Source: an uncultured Magnetococcales bacterium (GTDB lineage Bacteria; Pseudomonadota; Magnetococcia; Magnetococcales; Magnetaquicoccaceae). From it: a DNA stretch of 9,979 nt. The notes under the pieces are model-generated. The model ran no database searches and had not been told where the DNA came from. It saw only the letters and a program-made list of their open reading frames with translations. Made by a program: the position numbers and the translations under genes. Shown here piece by piece: positions 1 to 9,940 of this stretch; position 1 is the first letter of the stretch, and the number at the start of each line of letters is the position of its first letter. The stretch lies in assembly GCA_903913345.1 (NCBI GenBank), contig CAIWLA010000394.1:1-9979 (forward strand). The letters run 5' to 3'.

Positions 1-253
1 GATCTCTCCCTGTCAGGACAACGGCCTTGCGATCATTCATCAGGAACAGATCCCGTTCAAACAGTTCCTTTATTCTTCCGGTAGTCAATTTGCTGTGCGA
101 GATGAACCGGTAATAAAGACTCTTTTGCGACAGGGTGGACAAGAAATCACTGACCAGTGGATCATCCTCACCGATCAATCTCCGGAAGTCAATGTGGGTT
201 GTTTTGTCCAGATCCAGGCTGCTGCCGACGTTCACTTCAGAGAGGGGTTGCAT
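1..253 (-). CDS. GNAT-family N-acetyltransferase, N-terminal part (cut by window edge)
   Basis: Reading the minus strand from an ATG at 253 gives 84 open codons running off the left edge, so only the amino-terminal part is visible. The start is supported by AGGTGA five bases upstream. Residues 33-55 contain LSTLSQKSLYYRFIS, which matches the conserved 'LS..S.YYRF.S' segment at the beginning of GNAT acetyltransferase domains such as those of Pat-type protein acetyltransferases; the pattern then continues through an Asp-rich helix toward the first core strand (RKAVVLT). The acetyl-CoA binding motif lies outside the window, so family membership rests on this N-terminal motif. The enzyme would transfer an acyl group from CoA to an amine; the substrate is unknown. 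It starts 61 bp after the stop of the kinase-REC gene on the same strand, with no visible terminator between, so the two probably share a transcript. Confidence 0.68.
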   Translation of the reverse strand, partial: MQPLSEVNVGSSLDLDKTTHIDFRRLIGEDDPLVSDFLSTLSQKSLYYRFISHSKLTTGRIKELFERDLFLMNDRKAVVLTGRD

Positions 254-314
254 GGAATCACCTGTTGCGTCATTTTGCTCGTCTCTTTTTTAACACAGCA
301 AGACGATATTGTTT

Positions 315-1511
315 CTATTTCACGAGATGTGTACGCATGATCCGGTACCGTGACAATGCCTGCCGGATGGAGCGCACCAGCATCTTTTTGTTCACCTGAC
401 CTTTGATCAGGTAATCCTGGGCACCCTCGTCAACCGCCTGGATGGCTTTCTGATCGTCATCCAGGCCTGTAAACACAATGATGGGGGTGTCCAGATTTTT
501 CTGGCTCATACGCACAAAGGTTTCGTCATATCCATGGCTGTCGGCCAGGTTGAGATCCAGCAGGATCAAGTCGTATTTTTGTTGGGCCAGAAATGTTTCG
601 GCCTCCCTGAACGTTGTCGCATGCGTCAGATTGAGAGAGGGAACCTGGAGAGGGGCGTCTTTGACACCCACCGAATTGGCCAGCCAGCCATTGATGATTG
701 CAAAAAATTCTGCCTCATCTTCAACGATCAGAAAGTTCAAGCCAGGTTTGACCACATTGATCTTTTGTGGTGTCTTGGCAATAAATTTCGTGGTACTGTG
801 TATCTTTTGGGCACCCTCTGCCTCGATCTCTGTGTCCGGGGCAAGATACCCCATCTTTTCCATGGCATTGACAATAATGTCAACCGCCTGTTGCGGTTCT
901 ATCATGTCTGAATTGATGACCAGATCATAATAGGTGCGACTGTTGGGAAAGCGTTTGTACAGGCCTTTAAGAAAACGCGACCTCTCCTTTTCGGTCTCTG
1001 CGATTTTACGTTTTGCCTCCTCCAGACCGATTCCTTCGCGTTGCGCGACCCGCTTGACGCATACATCGTAAGAACCTTCAATATTGACCCGGAACACATG
1101 GGGGTTTTTGGCCAGAATCAGCCGTGCTCCGCGTCCAATGATGACGCCGCCCTCTTGGGCAATCATCATTGTTGTCTTGATGATATTTTTGTAATAACCA
1201 GAGACGGACTGCTCTGGTTTTAAAAACAGTGAATAGATAAAGCTGTCAATGGGCCGGGGGAGTTTTTCATCCATGAGAGACATCAGTTTCTTTGTCGTTT
1301 GTGTTGTTTTGATCATCTCGTCGATCATCGAGTGCCCGTAGCAGCTCACATGGAGACGTTCCGCCAACAACTCGGAGATCCGCCCCCCATTGGATCCCAG
1401 ATTTCTGGATACGCTGACGACGATCGGCTTTTTTTGCTGTGCGGTACTGTTTTGGTTCGTATTGAAAAGACAAGACCTGACCACACCGCCAATCCCGGTA
1501 CTGGTTTCCAT
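315..1511 (-). CDS. Cytidylate-kinase-like domain fused to a response-regulator receiver domain
   Basis: This 398-residue protein has two domains. Residues about 29-222 match the cytidylate-kinase-like family (Cytidylate_kin_2 type): a degenerate P-loop SRNLGSNGGRISELLAERL near 35-53, GGVIIGRGARLIL near 121-133, then VFRVNIEG and a helical lid segment KRVAQREGIGLEEAKRKI. As in that family, the classical Walker A lysine is absent. After a linker (about 223-256), residues 257-390 form a REC domain with acidic pair E264/D265, phosphoacceptor D319 (LLDLNL), T348 and K370 (YLIKG), all needed for phosphorylation. The start at 1511 has GGAGA six bases upstream. No signal peptide or membrane segment is seen, so it should be cytosolic. 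A phosphorylation-controlled nucleotide-kinase-like activity is inferred; the substrate may not be CMP. It is transcribed divergently from the HTH-REC gene and is followed by the GNAT gene. Confidence 0.87.
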   Translation of the reverse strand: METSTGIGGVVRSCLFNTNQNSTAQQKKPIVVSVSRNLGSNGGRISELLAERLHVSCYGHSMIDEMIKTTQTTKKLMSLMDEKLPRPIDSFIYSLFLKPEQSVSGYYKNIIKTTMMIAQEGGVIIGRGARLILAKNPHVFRVNIEGSYDVCVKRVAQREGIGLEEAKRKIAETEKERSRFLKGLYKRFPNSRTYYDLVINSDMIEPQQAVDIIVNAMEKMGYLAPDTEIEAEGAQKIHSTTKFIAKTPQKINVVKPGLNFLIVEDEAEFFAIINGWLANSVGVKDAPLQVPSLNLTHATTFREAETFLAQQKYDLILLDLNLADSHGYDETFVRMSQKNLDTPIIVFTGLDDDQKAIQAVDEGAQDYLIKGQVNKKMLVRSIRQALSRYRIMRTHLVK

Positions 1512-1603
1512 GGGCGTTCTCCATTACAAGGTTGAAAAATTTGTCGTTGTCGTGACCGTCTGATTCGTGACCGACCGTTGGTTTGTTGACTTCAGTCTAT
1601 TGG

Positions 1604-1632
1604 ATTATTTTCTATCTTTGCATGGATTGCAA
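1604..1632 (-). promoter_or_regulatory. Sigma70-like promoter for the kinase-REC/GNAT unit
   Basis: On the minus strand, TTGCAA (1627-1632) and AATAAT (1604-1609) are separated by exactly 17 bases. AATAAT matches five of six bases of the -10 consensus. Transcription would start near 1597, giving a leader of roughly 86 nt before the ATG at 1511. The -35 region overlaps an inverted repeat, TTGCA-N5-TGCAA, so a bound regulator could cover it. The same hexamers, spacing and a similar spacer recur at 3077-3105. Confidence 0.5.
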
Positions 1633-1729
1633 GGAGAAAATTGTATCGGGCGTTGGTTTTTTGCAAAATTTAGTTCTTGCATGTTGCCTGTTGATGTCTT
1701 AGTATACGCCCTGTTTGCTTGGTTTGCAA
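1618..1729. promoter_or_regulatory. Cluster of TTGCA(A/T) boxes in the divergent intergenic region
   Basis: Five copies of TTGCA followed by A or T lie at 1618-1623, 1627-1632, 1661-1666, 1677-1682 and 1724-1729. Two of them overlap the -35 elements of the divergent promoters. TTGCAA is its own reverse complement, so it reads the same in both directions. The clustering suggests operator half-sites, and the neighbouring HTH-REC protein is an obvious candidate ligand. AT-rich hexamers do recur by chance, so this is suggestive only. Confidence 0.35.
1677..1705 (+). promoter_or_regulatory. Sigma70-like promoter for the HTH-REC gene
   Basis: TTGCAT (1677-1682) and TAGTAT (1700-1705) are spaced by 17 bases, each matching four of six consensus positions. 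A start near 1712 would give a leader of about 80 nt before the ATG at 1792. The -35 hexamer coincides with one of the repeated TTGCA boxes. Confidence 0.42.
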
Positions 1730-1791
1730 GATCGTTCTGCCCTGTTCGGGCCGGTGCGGGGCAGGGACCATCTACTTGTCATCTGATTGGA

Positions 1792-2430
1792 ATGGATATG
1801 GATTTACAAAAAATAACCGACGAAGCGGACAGTGTTGTCACCACCTCAAAGGCGGCCCGTTTGCTGGGTGTCTCCCAGCGCACCGTTCATTATTGGATGG
1901 ACCGGGGGGCCATCAAATTCTGGAAGACCGCTGGCGGTCACTTCCGTATTCCGATGAGTTCCATCAACCAGTTGCTGGAAAAGCGGCAGGAAGAGCTGCT
2001 GGAATGCGACCAGCCGGCTATTACCGTTCTGTTGGTGGAAGATGATGAGAATTTAAGGGAGATTGCCAAGGAGGTGGTTGCCAACTGGGGATGGCCGGTC
2101 AGACTGGTGGTGGCTGAGAATGGTTTCGACGGTCTGATTCAGGCCGGTTTGCACAAACCGGCCGTGATTGTCGCTGATCTGATGATGCCCGCCATGGATG
2201 GGTTTCAGATGCTCAAGAGTCTCAGGGAGACGCCGGACCTCAACGTGCCGCGTATTGTCGTGGTCACCGCACTGAGCGAGCAGCAGATTGCGGCCAATGG
2301 GGGTGTGCTGGCTGATGTTGAAGTGTTGCACAAACCGACCCCCTACGATCGGTTGAAGGAGATTGTGCGGGAGGTGTTGCGTGGTCACAGCCGGGGCAAA
2401 TATGCCGTGACACGCACCAAGTCTGCTTGA
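1792..2430 (+). CDS. Response regulator with N-terminal MerR/excisionase-type HTH and C-terminal REC domain
   Basis: With the start at 1792 this is a 212-residue protein. Residues about 15-60 are a MerR/excisionase-type winged HTH: TTSKAARLLGVSQRTVHYWMD followed by the wing signature AGGHFRIP. Residues 76-197 are a REC domain with acidic cluster E83-D85, phosphoacceptor D129 (ADLMMPAMDGF), T159 and K181 (HKPTP), so it should accept phosphate. The reading frame stays open upstream to 1567, but those 75 codons contain the promoter, show no domain and would be unusual protein, so I start at the first ATG next to the HTH; ATG 1798 is an alternative, and the ribosome binding site is weak for either. 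Probable role: a cytosolic DNA-binding regulator switched by phosphorylation, perhaps controlling the TTGCA-box promoters around it. The order of DNA-binding domain first and REC last is the reverse of OmpR/NarL regulators. Confidence 0.88.
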   Translation: MDMDLQKITDEADSVVTTSKAARLLGVSQRTVHYWMDRGAIKFWKTAGGHFRIPMSSINQLLEKRQEELLECDQPAITVLLVEDDENLREIAKEVVANWGWPVRLVVAENGFDGLIQAGLHKPAVIVADLMMPAMDGFQMLKSLRETPDLNVPRIVVVTALSEQQIAANGGVLADVEVLHKPTPYDRLKEIVREVLRGHSRGKYAVTRTKSA

Positions 2431-2491
2431 AGGATCTCAGGGTGTGCCCACCGCGTTGTGTTGTTGTTCTCCTCCGTCGGTTCGATCTGCC

Positions 2492-2899
2492 TCAGGTCGG
2501 CGACTGTGGTACAAAGGCCTGAAGTGCCTTTTGGACTCGTTGCCCCTCTGCCAGAATTTTATCCAGGATCTCCGGGATGGTTTCCGGCAGGGAACCCCGT
2601 TCGATCTGTTGTTCCAATGCGGCGCAGAGGCCGGAAAGCCGCTCTGCGCCAAAAGTGGCCGATATCCCTTTGAGTTTGTGTACAACCTGTTTTAATGCTT
2701 CCTGGTCCTCCCCCTGCCACGCGCTGTGTAGAGAATGGATTCGCTCCGGAAAATTTTTGAGAAAGAGAGTGAGCACCCGCTCAAACCCCGCGCCGGTTTC
2801 CGTTTTCAATTGGTCCAGAGTGTGGGCATGGATGACCTGGAATGCCCTATTCTCCTCGACGGTCTCTTCTGCACCATCCAGAGTTTGGTGTCCGTTCAT
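2492..2899 (-). CDS. Stand-alone histidine phosphotransfer (HPt) protein
   Basis: From ATG 2899 the product has 135 residues. Residues about 28-130 form an HPt four-helix bundle: LDQLKTETGAGFERVLTLFL for the first helices, then QVVHKLKGISATFGAERLSGLCAALE, where H74 in the HKLKG motif is the phosphorylatable histidine. The open frame runs upstream to 3016, but the extension is Cys/Trp-rich, lacks homology features and overlaps the promoter; the chosen ATG has GAGGTAAAGG just upstream. The protein would shuttle phosphate between the receiver of a hybrid kinase and a final response regulator in the cytosol. The hybrid kinase at 3921-9311 has no HPt of its own, which makes this a natural partner. 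It converges with the HTH-REC gene, leaving 61 bp between the two stops and no clear hairpin-plus-T terminator. Confidence 0.87.
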   Translation of the reverse strand: MNGHQTLDGAEETVEENRAFQVIHAHTLDQLKTETGAGFERVLTLFLKNFPERIHSLHSAWQGEDQEALKQVVHKLKGISATFGAERLSGLCAALEQQIERGSLPETIPEILDKILAEGQRVQKALQAFVPQSPT

Positions 2900-2962
2900 G
2901 GCAGCCTTTACCTCTACAGGGTTTGAGGGACTTTGTATGCAAAAAGAGCAATGAATGCAAAC

Positions 2963-2991
2963 AGTGTGACCCAATGGCCAGCAAAAGTCAA
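2963..2991 (-). promoter_or_regulatory. Sigma70-like promoter for the HPt gene
   Basis: On the minus strand, TTGACT (2986-2991) and CACACT (2963-2968) are 17 bases apart. The -35 is near consensus and the -10 is weak (three of six). The start would fall near 2956, about 57 bases before the ATG at 2899. Two TTGCAT boxes (minus strand, at 2955-2960 and 2937-2942, 18 bp apart) lie at and just after the predicted start, a position suited to repression. Confidence 0.42.
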
Positions 2992-3076
2992 TACCGAAGA
3001 TGCTTCCCCAACGCATCGCCAGTCAGTCTGCGCTAGGAAAATTCCGCAAAAAACGCATACAATGCCAAATTTACCA

Positions 3077-3105
3077 TTGCAATTGTTGCATGGAGAGAAA
3101 ATAAT
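3077..3105 (+). promoter_or_regulatory. Sigma70-like promoter upstream of the palindrome and REC gene
   Basis: TTGCAA (3077-3082) and AATAAT (3100-3105) are 17 bases apart, identical in hexamers and spacing to the minus-strand promoter at 1604-1632. The spacers agree at 11 of 17 positions, giving 23 of 29 overall. A second TTGCAT box lies at 3086-3091 within the spacer. Transcription from here (start near 3112) would run through the hairpin at 3111-3142 and the large palindrome into the REC gene at 3389. Confidence 0.45.
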
Positions 3106-3160
3106 GTCAACCGACCATCCGCAAAATCCGCGGTGTGGTCGGCGGCGTCCGATGCTTTAG
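3104..3160 (+). other. Possible 18-codon leader or truncated small ORF ending at the palindrome edge
   Basis: An ATG at 3104, with GGAG eight bases upstream, opens an 18-codon frame rich in Arg and Pro. Its TAG stop at 3158-3160 uses the first two bases of the palindrome's left arm. This could be the start of a small gene cut by insertion of the palindrome, or chance. It conflicts with the promoter at 3077-3105, whose -10 box overlaps the ATG; both cannot act as described on the same transcript. No family is recognised. Confidence 0.2.
3111..3142 (+). repeat. GC-rich two-step inverted repeat (hairpin)
   Basis: CCGACCA (3111-3117) pairs with TGGTCGG (3136-3142), and inside it CCGC (3119-3122) pairs with GCGG (3130-3133) around a seven-base loop. 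No T run follows, so it is not a standard terminator. It begins at the start point predicted from the promoter at 3077-3105, so it could form a 5' mRNA hairpin or be an operator. Confidence 0.4.
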
Positions 3161-3317
3161 GAGCCTGGCAAAAATAACTTGTGCAGATTGCGCCGGATTT
3201 TGGTTCGCCCGCCAGGCGCAAAAAGGCGCGCATACTATCAGTATGTAAGCCTTTTTGCAACGACGCGGGCGGACCAAAAGACAAGCAAGATGTTCAAGTT
3301 ATTTTTGCCAGGCTCCT
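3159..3317. repeat. 159-bp hyphenated palindrome, MITE-like or ERIC/NEMIS-like intergenic repeat
   Basis: The two ends (3159-3181 and 3295-3317) are perfect 23-bp inverted repeats beginning AGGAGCCTGGC. Moving inward, 3198-3212 pairs with 3265-3279 (15 bp with one G:T), 3218-3227 with 3249-3258 (10 bp) and 3231-3236 with 3240-3245 (6 bp, three-base loop). All are centred on about position 3238 apart from a one-base bulge. DNA could form a cruciform and RNA a long rod hairpin. No transposase is encoded. The flanks do not show a convincing target duplication; a CTT/TT match is too short to count. Similarity in form to ERIC and NEMIS-type palindromic repeats is structural only; I do not recognise the sequence. 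It sits between a predicted promoter and the REC gene, so it may be transcribed and cut by RNase III, altering expression. Confidence 0.75.
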
Positions 3318-3388
3318 TGGACTCCCGCATCAGCAAAACGCGCCGCCAACCCGGTATCAATGTGGGCTGACCTTTTTACGGGGGTACA

Positions 3389-3814
3389 ATGTCACGCATC
3401 CTGGTTATTGATTCAGATCCCGCTCTTCTGGGTTTGCTGCGGGAGACCCTGCACGATCTTGGCCACGAGGTGCTTGTGGCGAACAATGCCAGAGAGGGGG
3501 TTCTCCTCACCCTTTTCTGGCACCCGGTGGAGGTGATTTTGACCGATATGGACCAGTCAGACCGGGGCGATTTCGATTGGATGAAAGGGATAATCCAGTT
3601 TATTCAGGGGCCGAAAGGGAATGTGCCGGTCAAAATCATGCGATTATCCCGTTTTTATTGCCATTGCGATGGCAGCAATGTGTTTGCCATGGCCCGATCT
3701 CTTGGGGAAAAGTGGGTCATGGCCAAGCCCCGGCACCCGTTTGTTCTACGCCAAAAGTTGAAGAGCAGCATCGTGGATGTTGCTCCCGGCAGACGACTTG
3801 CTTGGACGCATTGA
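3389..3814 (+). CDS. Single-domain response regulator with divergent REC
   Basis: The product has 141 residues and nothing beyond a REC domain. It begins SRILVIDSDPALLGLLRETL, giving acidic residues D8 and D10, and continues with the predicted phosphoacceptor D53 in ILTDMD, S87 in the Thr/Ser position (IMRLS) and K113 in WVMAKP. The segment after D53 (QSDRGDFDW) lacks the usual Met-Pro-x-x-x-Gly and an extra stretch around 85-98 (FYCHCDGSN) is unusual, so phosphorylation chemistry or partner surface may differ. A run of five G (3380-3384) four bases before the ATG is the ribosome binding site. It lies 106 bp upstream of the hybrid kinase on the same strand, and the pair may be co-transcribed from 3077-3105. 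Likely role: phosphate sink or protein-binding output of the kinase. Without a DNA-binding domain it cannot itself be a classical transcription factor. Confidence 0.8.
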   Translation: MSRILVIDSDPALLGLLRETLHDLGHEVLVANNAREGVLLTLFWHPVEVILTDMDQSDRGDFDWMKGIIQFIQGPKGNVPVKIMRLSRFYCHCDGSNVFAMARSLGEKWVMAKPRHPFVLRQKLKSSIVDVAPGRRLAWTH

Positions 3815-3835
3815 TCCTTCGCACCCGGTCAGCCT

Positions 3836-3872
3836 GTCCGGCACCAACCGAGATCACCGTTTCTGCCGGGAC
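3836..3872 (+). repeat. Imperfect inverted repeat between the REC and hybrid-kinase genes
   Basis: GTCCGGCA (3836-3843) pairs with TGCCGGGAC (3864-3872) with a single bulged base and a 20-base loop. No T run follows, so it is not an evident terminator; it could reduce read-through or stabilise mRNA ends between the two genes. The remaining bases of this 106-bp gap hold only the AGGAGG ribosome binding site. Confidence 0.28.
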
Positions 3873-3920
3873 CGTCTGTGAATTGGCCGCAATCTGAAAA
3901 GGCAAACGTCAGGAGGGAGA

Positions 3921-9311
<5,391 letters not shown>

Positions 9312-9341
9312 CCGGGTGGTGGTGGGCACCAAACAAAAATT

Positions 9342-9372
9342 TTGACAGGTGGTGCTGGTTTTGTGGTAGGCT
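9342..9372 (+). promoter_or_regulatory. Promoter for the small coiled-coil gene
   Basis: A perfect -35 box TTGACA (9342-9347) is followed 19 bases later by TAGGCT (9367-9372), a weak -10 within GGTAGGCTGTACCC. Transcription would begin near 9379, about 27 bases before the ATG at 9406. The gene therefore appears to be transcribed separately from the kinase. A 14-base stretch over the -10 recurs with two mismatches at the promoter near 9864. Confidence 0.5.
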
Positions 9373-9405
9373 GTACCCGTCATCCATTTCAGACGGAGAA
9401 CCGCC

Positions 9406-9690
9406 ATGGCCATGACTGCCACTTTTGACATATTGTCCTGCGCCAAGCGTTTCAAGGCCGCTGGCTTTACTGACAATCAAGCTGAGGAGGTTGTTGCCGC
9501 TTTGCGTGACGTGCGCGATTCCCGTCTTGAGGAGATGGCCACCAAAAGTGACATCAAGGAGGCGAAGTCCGAACTTGAAACCAGGATCGCTGAGGCCAAG
9601 GCAGAAACCATCCAGTGGATGTTCGGTGTGGCCGCCGGGCAGACGGTGTTTATCATCACCATTCTCAAGCTGTTTCCCTTCCCCCGGTAA
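9406..9690 (+). CDS. Small coiled-coil protein with C-terminal membrane anchor (DUF1640/CCDC90-like)
   Basis: The product has 94 residues; GGAG seven bases upstream supports ATG 9406, and the second Met (9412) is an alternative. Residues 7-34 (FDILSCAKRFKAAGFTDNQAEEVVAAL) match the start of bacterial DUF1640/CCDC90-type proteins, where a helix-turn-helix-like head precedes a coiled coil. Residues 38-67 are a charged Ala/Glu/Lys coiled coil (ATKSDIKEAKSELETRIAEAK), and residues 70-90 are a single hydrophobic segment (MFGVAAGQTVFIITILKLF) expected to anchor it in the inner membrane with the coiled coil in the cytosol. The function of these bacterial proteins is not established; eukaryotic relatives include the mitochondrial calcium uniporter regulator. 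It has its own promoter and lies 94 bp after the kinase, so a functional tie to the phosphorelay is not implied. Confidence 0.82.
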   Translation: MAMTATFDILSCAKRFKAAGFTDNQAEEVVAALRDVRDSRLEEMATKSDIKEAKSELETRIAEAKAETIQWMFGVAAGQTVFIITILKLFPFPR

Positions 9691-9735
9691 ACACAAACAC
9701 GAAAAAAGAATCGGGCGTTCCAAATGGGCACGAAT

Positions 9736-9750
9736 GTGGCACTCTGCCAC
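9736..9750 (+). terminator. Weak hairpin after the coiled-coil gene, possible terminator
   Basis: GTGGCA (9736-9741) and TGCCAC (9745-9750) form a six-base stem with a CTC loop, 46 bases after the stop at 9690. Only a mixed TTGTGCTCT follows rather than a T run, so termination would be weak. The rest of 9691-9940 shows no convincing coding sequence apart from the promoter at 9842-9871. Confidence 0.27.
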
Positions 9751-9841
9751 TTGTGCTCTCTGGCTCCATCCGCGTGTTCAAGCGGAGGGAACCCAGGTGG
9801 CCGTTTTCCCGGTCCAATTCTGCACAAGAGGCTGTTTTCCT

Positions 9842-9871
9842 TTTACAGTACCCGCTTTCATCTGGTAGTCT
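9842..9871 (+). promoter_or_regulatory. Promoter for the gene entering at the right edge
   Basis: TTTACA (9842-9847) and TAGTCT (9866-9871) are 18 bases apart, within GGTAGTCTGTGCCC. This closely resembles the -10 region at 9365-9378. A start near 9878 would give a leader of about 63 bases before the ATG at 9941. Confidence 0.38.
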
Positions 9872-9940
9872 GTGCCCTTGCGGATGCTGTGCATCGCCAG
9901 GGCATCGATACAGTTTTTTTGTGGGGCAGAACAGGGCATC

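Noticed and set aside
1567..1791. 75-codon upstream extension of the HTH-REC frame
   Set aside because: It overlaps the predicted promoters and TTGCA boxes, shows no conserved motif, and would add an odd hydrophobic leader to a cytosolic regulator.
2431..2491. Expected bidirectional terminator between convergent genes
   Set aside because: I looked for a stem followed by T in either direction and found only a 3-bp GGG/CCC repeat, so no terminator is called.
2900..3016. 39-codon upstream extension of the HPt frame
   Set aside because: It overlaps the predicted HPt promoter, and a good ribosome binding site precedes the internal ATG at 2899.
3255..3260. Further TTGCAA box inside the palindrome
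   Set aside because: It falls in a short gap beside an inner stem, has no promoter context, and is probably coincidental.
3033..3284. 83-codon minus-strand open frame through the palindrome
   Set aside because: Most of it is read-through of the palindrome and its flank, with no family similarity I recognise; it is better explained by the repeat.
3659..3674. Inverted repeat TGCCAT-TGCG-ATGGCA
   Set aside because: It lies inside the REC coding sequence and is short enough to occur by chance; no T run follows.
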